A stretch of DNA of 10,949 bases from Spirochaetales bacterium (GTDB taxonomy: Bacteria > Spirochaetota > Spirochaetia > DSM-27196 > SLST01): NCBI GenBank assembly GCA_007130265.1, contig SLST01000458.1, positions 1-10,949 of the forward strand, given 5' to 3'. Positions 7,239 to 10,949 of this stretch are shown one piece after another. Numbering within the stretch: position 1 is the stretch's first letter; each line of letters opens with the position of its first letter. The position numbers were made by a program, and so were the translations under genes. A model generated the notes under the pieces. The model was not told the origin of the DNA. It saw nothing but the letters and a program-made list of their open reading frames with translations, and searched no databases.

Positions 7239-7631
7239 ATGGCAGAACAGTTAGCGTGTGGTACCGGACGCCGGAAGACTTCCGTCGCGCGTGTCTATCT
7301 TAACCAAGGCGCGGGCAGAATCACGGTCAACGGCCGTGAGCTCGCCGAGTATTTCCCCAATCGCGTGCACGCGTATATCTGTCAACAGCCGCTCGCGGTA
7401 ACGGACAGCGCAGAAAAGTACGATATCGTCGTCACCGTCACCGGAGGCGGGCTGAGCGGGCAGGCGGGTGCGATCCGCCACGGCGTTTCCCGCGCGCTTG
7501 TCACCGCGGACGAGACGAACTCGTCCACCCTCAAGGCAAACGGATTCCTGACGCGTGATCCCCGCATGGTTGAGCGAAAGAAGTATGGTCAACCCGGAGC
7601 GAGAAAGAAGTTCCAGTTCTCCAAGCGTTGA
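7239..7631 (+). CDS. rpsI: 30S ribosomal protein S9
   Basis: A 130-residue S9 of usual length. 'GTGRRKTSVARVYL' near the start, 'GGGLSGQAGAIRHGVSRAL' in the centre and 'DPRMVERKKYGQPGARKKFQ' before the final Phe-Ser-Lys-Arg are diagnostic; the C-terminal SKR tail reaches the P-site tRNA in the ribosome. GAGGAG at 7228-7233 is a good ribosome-binding site. The last 47 bp overlap the likely start of recX in another frame. Confidence 0.98.
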   Translation: MAEQLACGTGRRKTSVARVYLNQGAGRITVNGRELAEYFPNRVHAYICQQPLAVTDSAEKYDIVVTVTGGGLSGQAGAIRHGVSRALVTADETNSSTLKANGFLTRDPRMVERKKYGQPGARKKFQFSKR

Positions 7632-8286
7632 GATCGAGCAGGTCGTCCGCAGAAAAGGGGGGAGGCCCGGAGAGGAGATCAAAGTCGTCCTCGCGGATGC
7701 CTCCTCTTTTTTTGTCGCGATGCGCGTGTGGGAAGAGGCTCCTTTCTACGACGGCGACGAGGTTGATGAGCGGCGCTGGGAGTCGATCCTCGCACGGAGC
7801 CGGCTGGTTCAGACACGCGCGCGAGCGATGTCGCTGCTCGCCCGCTCCGAGCACAGTCGCTTCCTGCTCCGGAGAAAGCTGGTGCAGCGGGAGCTCGATG
7901 CGACAGACGTCGATCGTGTGCTCGACGAGCTCGAAGAGTCGGGCTCGCTGAGTGACGAGCGTTTTGCGATCGGATGGGTGCGGACACGGCTCCGATCGCA
8001 CCCCGAAGGACGCGCCCACCTCGTAGGCGGCCTGCGCAACCGCGGGATCGACGCCGCACTTGCTGAGCGAGCGATCAACACGGTGCTCGACGAGCACGCT
8101 ACGACGATGGCGGACAGCGCGCGCGCCTGCGCGCAGCGGCTCACGCGCCGGCGGAACCTTTCGGTGGACGAACTCCGCGATCGTCTGCACCGCAGGGGCT
8201 TCGTCACGCCGATCGCGCGGCGGATCGCCGAGGAGATCGGTGAGGCCGGCGACGACGCGGGTGACGGGTACGACCGACACGAGTAG
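7585..8286 (+). CDS. recX: Regulatory protein RecX
   Basis: A 233-residue RecX, which binds RecA filaments and restrains recombination and the SOS response. The beta-rich N-terminal part ('EIKVVLADASSFFVAMRVW') is followed by three-helix RecX repeats: 'RARAMSLLARSEHSRFLLRR' then 'LDELEESGSLSDERFAIGWV', 'RSHPEGRAHLVGGLRNRGID', and a last repeat with 'LRDRLHRRGFVTPIARRIAE'. ATG 7585 is preferred because it includes the N-terminal domain and has AAAGAAG just before it; a GTG at 7555 and an ATG at 7720 are alternatives, the latter cutting off the N-terminal domain. The start lies inside rpsI (47-bp overlap), implying coupled translation. recA is not in the window. A terminator-like hairpin lies within codons 23-43. 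Low sequence conservation makes exact ends uncertain. Confidence 0.85.
   Translation: MVNPERERSSSSPSVEIEQVVRRKGGRPGEEIKVVLADASSFFVAMRVWEEAPFYDGDEVDERRWESILARSRLVQTRARAMSLLARSEHSRFLLRRKLVQRELDATDVDRVLDELEESGSLSDERFAIGWVRTRLRSHPEGRAHLVGGLRNRGIDAALAERAINTVLDEHATTMADSARACAQRLTRRRNLSVDELRDRLHRRGFVTPIARRIAEEIGEAGDDAGDGYDRHE
7653..7713 (+). terminator. Terminator-like hairpin with T-tract inside the 5' part of recX
   Basis: Bases 7653-7666 pair with 7699-7712 over 14 bp (three G-U pairs, the rest Watson-Crick). The span between them holds a second small stem, GAGGA 7672-7676 with TCCTC 7688-7692. The right arm merges into seven T residues (7707-7713). This resembles an intrinsic terminator or attenuator 22 bp after the rpsI stop, which would cut expression of recX relative to the ribosomal genes. 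The long interior between the arms makes it less canonical. Confidence 0.45.
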
Positions 8287-8301
8287 CTCTTCCACTCTGC
8301 A

Positions 8302-8331
8302 TTGATATTCTGGATATATCACATATATACT
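8302..8331 (+). promoter_or_regulatory. Candidate sigma70-type promoter for the response-regulator genes
   Basis: TTGATA at 8302-8307 and TATACT at 8326-8331 are good -35 and -10 boxes with an 18-bp spacer. They sit in an AT-rich island (about 8301-8333) that stands out from the GC-rich surroundings. An 8-bp palindrome GATATATC (8313-8320) lies in the spacer. The first gene starts at 8411, leaving a leader of about 70 nt. Confidence 0.5.
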
Positions 8332-8344
8332 TGTCGAAAGCGCC

Positions 8345-8373
8345 GTATGCTGGTAGAGTTGACGGGTATGCTG
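8345..8373 (+). repeat. Direct repeat of GTATGCTG, 21 bp apart, in the leader of the response-regulator genes
   Basis: GTATGCTG occurs at 8345-8352 and 8366-8373. The 21-bp period equals two turns of B-DNA, the geometry expected for a protein binding the same face twice. It lies just downstream of the candidate promoter and upstream of a gene for a DNA-binding response regulator, so autoregulation is conceivable. Two copies of an 8-mer may also be chance. Confidence 0.3.
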
Positions 8374-8410
8374 CGTGACGGTGCGCGGTGCCGGCGCAAG
8401 AGGGAGATCG

Positions 8411-9028
8411 ATGGCGAAAAACGATAAGAAAGTGCGAATCTTCTCGGCTCTCGAGGTCGCCAACATCTGCGGCGTGGTCAACCAGACGGCGATCAACTGG
8501 ATCAAGAACGGGTATCTCAAGGCGTTCACGACGCCAGGCGGTCAGTACCGGGTGTATGCCGAGGATCTCGTGGACTTCCTTCATTCACGCGGGATGCGGA
8601 TGCCCGAGGAGCTGCAGCGCGTGCTCGAGGAGCAGCTGGAGATCGACACGATTCTCATCGTGGACGATGATCGCGACCTGAACAATCTGGTCTACCAGTA
8701 CCTCTCAAAGAAGCATCCCGACTTCTCCGTCTACCAGGCCTTCGACGGGTTTGAGGCAGGCCGAATGCTCGCCGAGAAGAAGCCCGGGCTGATCGTGCTC
8801 GACATCGATCTACCCGGCATCAGCGGACACAAGCTCGCCCGCAGCATCAAAGACGCCGGAGGGGTGACCAAACCAATCATTGTCGCCGTCTCCGGCCTCG
8901 ATGATCCGGCGGAGCAGGAGGAGATCCTGAAGGAGGGCGCCGACGCCTTTCTGGCCAAGCCGCTCGAGCTCGACGGACTGAATCAGACCATCAACGAGTT
9001 CATAGCCCGGCGTGCAATGGGTGAGTAG
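8411..9028 (+). CDS. Response regulator with N-terminal excisionase/MerR-like HTH and C-terminal receiver
   Basis: A 205-residue protein with reversed domain order. Residues about 9-62 form a winged helix of the excisionase/HTH_17 type: 'FSALEVANICGVVNQTAINW', 'IKNGYLKAFTTPGGQYRVYA', then 'EDLVDFLHSRG'. Residues about 79-200 form a CheY-like receiver with acidic pocket D85-D87, phospho-acceptor D131 in 'LIVLDIDLPGISG', S161 in the T/S switch position and K183 in 'AKPL'. All key residues are present, so it should accept phosphate. AGGGAGA (8401-8407) supports the ATG at 8411; an upstream in-frame start at 8375 has no such site. No histidine kinase is encoded nearby. The next gene, a single-domain receiver, starts 1 bp after the stop. 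Target genes are unknown. Confidence 0.88.
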   Translation: MAKNDKKVRIFSALEVANICGVVNQTAINWIKNGYLKAFTTPGGQYRVYAEDLVDFLHSRGMRMPEELQRVLEEQLEIDTILIVDDDRDLNNLVYQYLSKKHPDFSVYQAFDGFEAGRMLAEKKPGLIVLDIDLPGISGHKLARSIKDAGGVTKPIIVAVSGLDDPAEQEEILKEGADAFLAKPLELDGLNQTINEFIARRAMGE

Positions 9029-9029
9029 C

Positions 9030-9386
9030 ATGGACGATGCTCCGCTCGTCCTGGTAGTCGACGACGACGACGGCGTCCGACTGACGCTGCGCGACTATCT
9101 CGAGCTCAAAGGGCATCGGATCGTCGTTTCGTCAGACGGCGTGGGCGCGATCAAGCTGCTTCTGGATCACGAGGTAGCCCTAGTCGTGACCGACTTCCGG
9201 ATGGGGCCGCTCGGCGGCGACTACTGGATACGATTTCTGCGGCGATTCTGCCCGGATCTGCCGGTGCTGGTCATGAGCGGCCTGGTGGACTCCGACATGG
9301 GAATCCCGTTTCAGGTGTTCGCGAAGCCGTTTGACTACGGCGCGCTCGAAAGAAGAATCCGGGAGCTGCTTGGCGATGCGACGTGA
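9030..9386 (+). CDS. Single-domain response regulator (CheY-like receiver)
   Basis: A 118-residue stand-alone receiver. The acidic pocket is within 'VLVVDDDDGVRLTLRDYLEL' (D11-D13), the phospho-acceptor is D55 in 'VVTDFRMGPLGG', the switch residue is S83 in 'VMSGL', and K99 lies in 'FAKPFDYGALERRI'. The loop after D55 reads M-G-P instead of the usual M-P, a one-residue change near the active site. It has no output domain, so it probably works by protein contact or as a phosphate relay or sink for the preceding regulator. GGGTGAG (9019-9025) precedes the ATG; a GTG at 9021 is a weaker alternative. It overlaps the acylphosphatase gene by 11 bp. Confidence 0.9.
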   Translation: MDDAPLVLVVDDDDGVRLTLRDYLELKGHRIVVSSDGVGAIKLLLDHEVALVVTDFRMGPLGGDYWIRFLRRFCPDLPVLVMSGLVDSDMGIPFQVFAKPFDYGALERRIRELLGDAT

Positions 9387-9669
9387 GAACGTCAGGAAGC
9401 CGGCCTTTTCCGCAACGGTGCGCGGGCGCGTACAAGGCGTCGGCTTCAGGTACTCCGTACGATCGGTTGCGCACCGGCTCGGCGTAGCCGGCTACGTGCA
9501 GAACCTGCCGGACGGCACGGTTCGCGTGGAATGCGAGGGCGAGCCCGACGCCGTCAAAGAGATGGCCGACTGGCTGCGCAAGGGCCCTCCCGGAGCAAAG
9601 GTCACCGCGCTTGATGTGGACTATCGTCCAACCAAACGCGGCTATACAACCTTCACCATAGAGCACTGA
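9376..9669 (+). CDS. acyP: Acylphosphatase
   Basis: A 97-residue enzyme that hydrolyses carboxyl-phosphate bonds such as those in acetyl phosphate or 1,3-bisphosphoglycerate. The signature 'VRGRVQGVGFRYSVRSVAHR' holds catalytic R25, and 'GYVQNLPDGTVRVECEGE' holds catalytic N43. The length is standard. The ATG at 9376 lies 11 bp inside the preceding receiver gene, with GGGAG at 9361-9365. Its position behind two response regulators is notable because acetyl phosphate and aspartyl phosphate are both acyl phosphates, but a functional link is only inference. It converges on enolase, 26 bp away. Confidence 0.95.
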   Translation: MRRENVRKPAFSATVRGRVQGVGFRYSVRSVAHRLGVAGYVQNLPDGTVRVECEGEPDAVKEMADWLRKGPPGAKVTALDVDYRPTKRGYTTFTIEH

Positions 9670-9680
9670 GCTCGGCTCAG
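9666..9680. other. Small hairpin between the converging acyP and eno genes
   Basis: CTGAGC (9666-9671) pairs with GCTCAG (9675-9680) around a TCG loop, overlapping the acyP stop codon. It has no T-tract on either side, so it is at best a weak or Rho-type bidirectional terminator; it is the only structure seen in this 26-bp gap. Confidence 0.25.
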
Positions 9681-9695
9681 GCTCGCTTCAGCAGA

Positions 9696-10949
9696 TCAGA
9701 TGCAGTAGAACGCCTCCCTTCCTGCGTACTTCGCGGTCGTCTCGAGCATGTCCTCGATCCGCATCAGCTGGTTGTACTTCGCGAGCCGGTCGGAACGGCT
9801 CATGCTTCCGGTCTTGATCTGACCGGTCTCGAGCGCCACCACCAGGTCGGCAATGAAGCTGTCCTCGGTCTCGCCGCTCCGGTGGCTGACGATCGCCGTA
9901 TAACCGGCCTTCTTGGCCATCTCAACCGCCTCGTACGTCTCGGTCAGCGTCCCTATCTGGTTCACCTTGATGAGAATGCTGTTCGCGATCCCCTCGTCGA
10001 TGCCCCGCTTCAGGCGCTTCGTGTTGGTGACGAAGAGGTCGTCCCCCACGAGCTGGATCCTGTCGCCGACCTTCTCCGTCAGCGCCTTCCAGCCGTCCCA
10101 GTCGTCCTCGTCCATGCCGTCTTCGATCGAGATGATCGGGTACTTCTTGGTCCAGTCGGTCCAGTAGTCGGCCATCTCAGCGGAGGAGAGCTCACGCCCG
10201 TCGGACTTCTTGAAGATGTACTTCTTCTTCTCCTTGTCGTAGAACTCGCTCGCCGCCGGGTCGAGCGCGATCATCACCTCGTCACCGGGCTTGAACCCGG
10301 CCATCTCGATCGCCTGGAGAATGACCTCGCACGCCTCTTCGTTGCTCTTCAGGTTCGGGGCGAATCCGCCTTCGTCTCCCACCGACGTCGAGTAGCCCTT
10401 GTCGCTCAGCACGCCCTTCAGCGTGTGGAAGATCTCCGAGGTCATACGGACCGCCTCGCGGAAGCACTCCGCGCCTACGGGCATCACCATGAACTCCTGG
10501 AAATCCACCGAGTTGTCGGCGTGCGATCCGCCGTTGAGGATATTCGCCATTGGCACCGGAAGCAGCGTCGAGTGGTAGGTGCCGAGGTACTTGAACAGCG
10601 GGACGCCGAGCAGATCCGCGGCGGCGCGCGCCGTCGCCATCGACACCCCGAGGATCGCGTTCGCCCCGAGCTTGGCCTTGTTTTCCGTCCCGTCGAGCTC
10701 GATCAGCGTCGTGTCGATATCGACCTGGTCGAGCGCGTCGAGCCCTTCGATCTCCGCCGCGATGACGTTGTTCACGTTCTCGACAGCCTTAAGGACTCCC
10801 TTGCCCTTGAACCGCTTCTTGTCGCCGTCGCGAAGCTCGACCGCCTCGTGCTCGCCGGTCGATGCCCCCGAGGGTACCGCAGCGCGGCCGAACGAACCGT
10901 CCTCGAGGACGACGTCCACCTCAACGGTCGGATTTCCCCGGGAGTCGAG
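9696..10949 (-). CDS. eno: Enolase, nearly complete (first few codons outside window)
   Basis: 417 residues of the glycolytic enzyme that converts 2-phosphoglycerate to phosphoenolpyruvate; about a dozen N-terminal residues are cut off. The frame is open to the window edge, where it reads 'LDSRGNPTVEVDVVLEDGSF', followed by 'PSGASTGEHEA'. Other landmarks are 'GGSHADNSVDFQEFMVMP', 'SVGDEGGFAPNLKS' with the catalytic Glu, the Mg2+ ligands in 'SIEDGMDEDDWDGWK' and 'LVGDDLFVTN', the catalytic Lys in 'ILIKVNQIGTLTET' and 'SHRSGETEDSFIADL'. The end 'KYAGREAFYCI' is complete. It runs opposite to acyP, and its promoter lies outside the window. Confidence 0.98.
   Translation of the reverse strand, partial: LDSRGNPTVEVDVVLEDGSFGRAAVPSGASTGEHEAVELRDGDKKRFKGKGVLKAVENVNNVIAAEIEGLDALDQVDIDTTLIELDGTENKAKLGANAILGVSMATARAAADLLGVPLFKYLGTYHSTLLPVPMANILNGGSHADNSVDFQEFMVMPVGAECFREAVRMTSEIFHTLKGVLSDKGYSTSVGDEGGFAPNLKSNEEACEVILQAIEMAGFKPGDEVMIALDPAASEFYDKEKKKYIFKKSDGRELSSAEMADYWTDWTKKYPIISIEDGMDEDDWDGWKALTEKVGDRIQLVGDDLFVTNTKRLKRGIDEGIANSILIKVNQIGTLTETYEAVEMAKKAGYTAIVSHRSGETEDSFIADLVVALETGQIKTGSMSRSDRLAKYNQLMRIEDMLETTAKYAGREAFYCI

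Noticed and set aside
8359..8364. TTGACG as a second -35 box near the response-regulator gene
   Set aside because: No acceptable -10 box lies 16-18 bp downstream; the sequence there is GC-rich.
7531..8529. A 332-codon open frame on the minus strand opposite recX and the following intergenic region
   Set aside because: It is antisense to recX, covers the promoter region and the start of the response regulator, shows no recognisable domain, and long antisense frames are common in GC-rich DNA.
1..10949. CRISPR arrays, insertion sequences, tRNA or rRNA genes, defence or phage genes
   Set aside because: No regularly spaced repeats, terminal inverted repeats, transposase motifs, cloverleaf sequences or defence-type domains were seen; the window is ordinary chromosomal backbone.

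Overview
The window is GC-rich, densely packed bacterial chromosome with housekeeping genes and no sign of mobile DNA. A LolA-type lipoprotein carrier and a RodZ-type protein point to a double-membraned, probably rod-shaped or helical cell. Codon use, the small lineage-type membrane proteins and a response regulator with an N-terminal excisionase-like DNA-binding domain suggest a high-GC spirochaete (Spirochaetota). This assignment is an inference from gene content, not a database match.

Layout: (1) Bases 3-6218, plus strand: a tight six-gene run comprising the 3' part of a lolA-like gene, a RodZ-like HTH/membrane protein, rimO, a pcrA/uvrD-type helicase, a 280-residue protein resembling a shrunken class III aminotransferase without a catalytic lysine, and a 98-residue membrane protein. 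Gaps are 0 to 19 bp or the genes overlap, so the run is probably one transcript. (2) Bases 6003-6428, minus strand: a single-cluster [4Fe-4S] ferredoxin whose reading frame continues 216 bp into the opposite strand of the preceding membrane-protein gene. (3) Bases 6479-8286, plus strand: a good sigma70-type promoter, a 77-residue membrane protein, rplM, rpsI and recX. recX begins inside rpsI, and a hairpin with a T-tract resembling a terminator lies in the first part of recX. (4) Bases 8302-9669, plus strand: an AT-rich promoter region followed by two response regulators and acylphosphatase. (5) Bases 9696-10949, minus strand: enolase, missing only its first few codons at the window edge and converging on acylphosphatase.

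Functionally the window combines envelope biogenesis (LolA, RodZ-like), ribosome synthesis and modification (L13, S9, RimO on S12), DNA repair (PcrA/UvrD, RecX), phosphorelay signalling and central metabolism (enolase, acylphosphatase). No defence system, CRISPR array, transposon, phage gene, tRNA or rRNA was found. The points most worth a second look are the lysine-poor aminotransferase-like protein, the codon-aligned antisense overlap at the ferredoxin gene, and the terminator-like hairpin inside recX.
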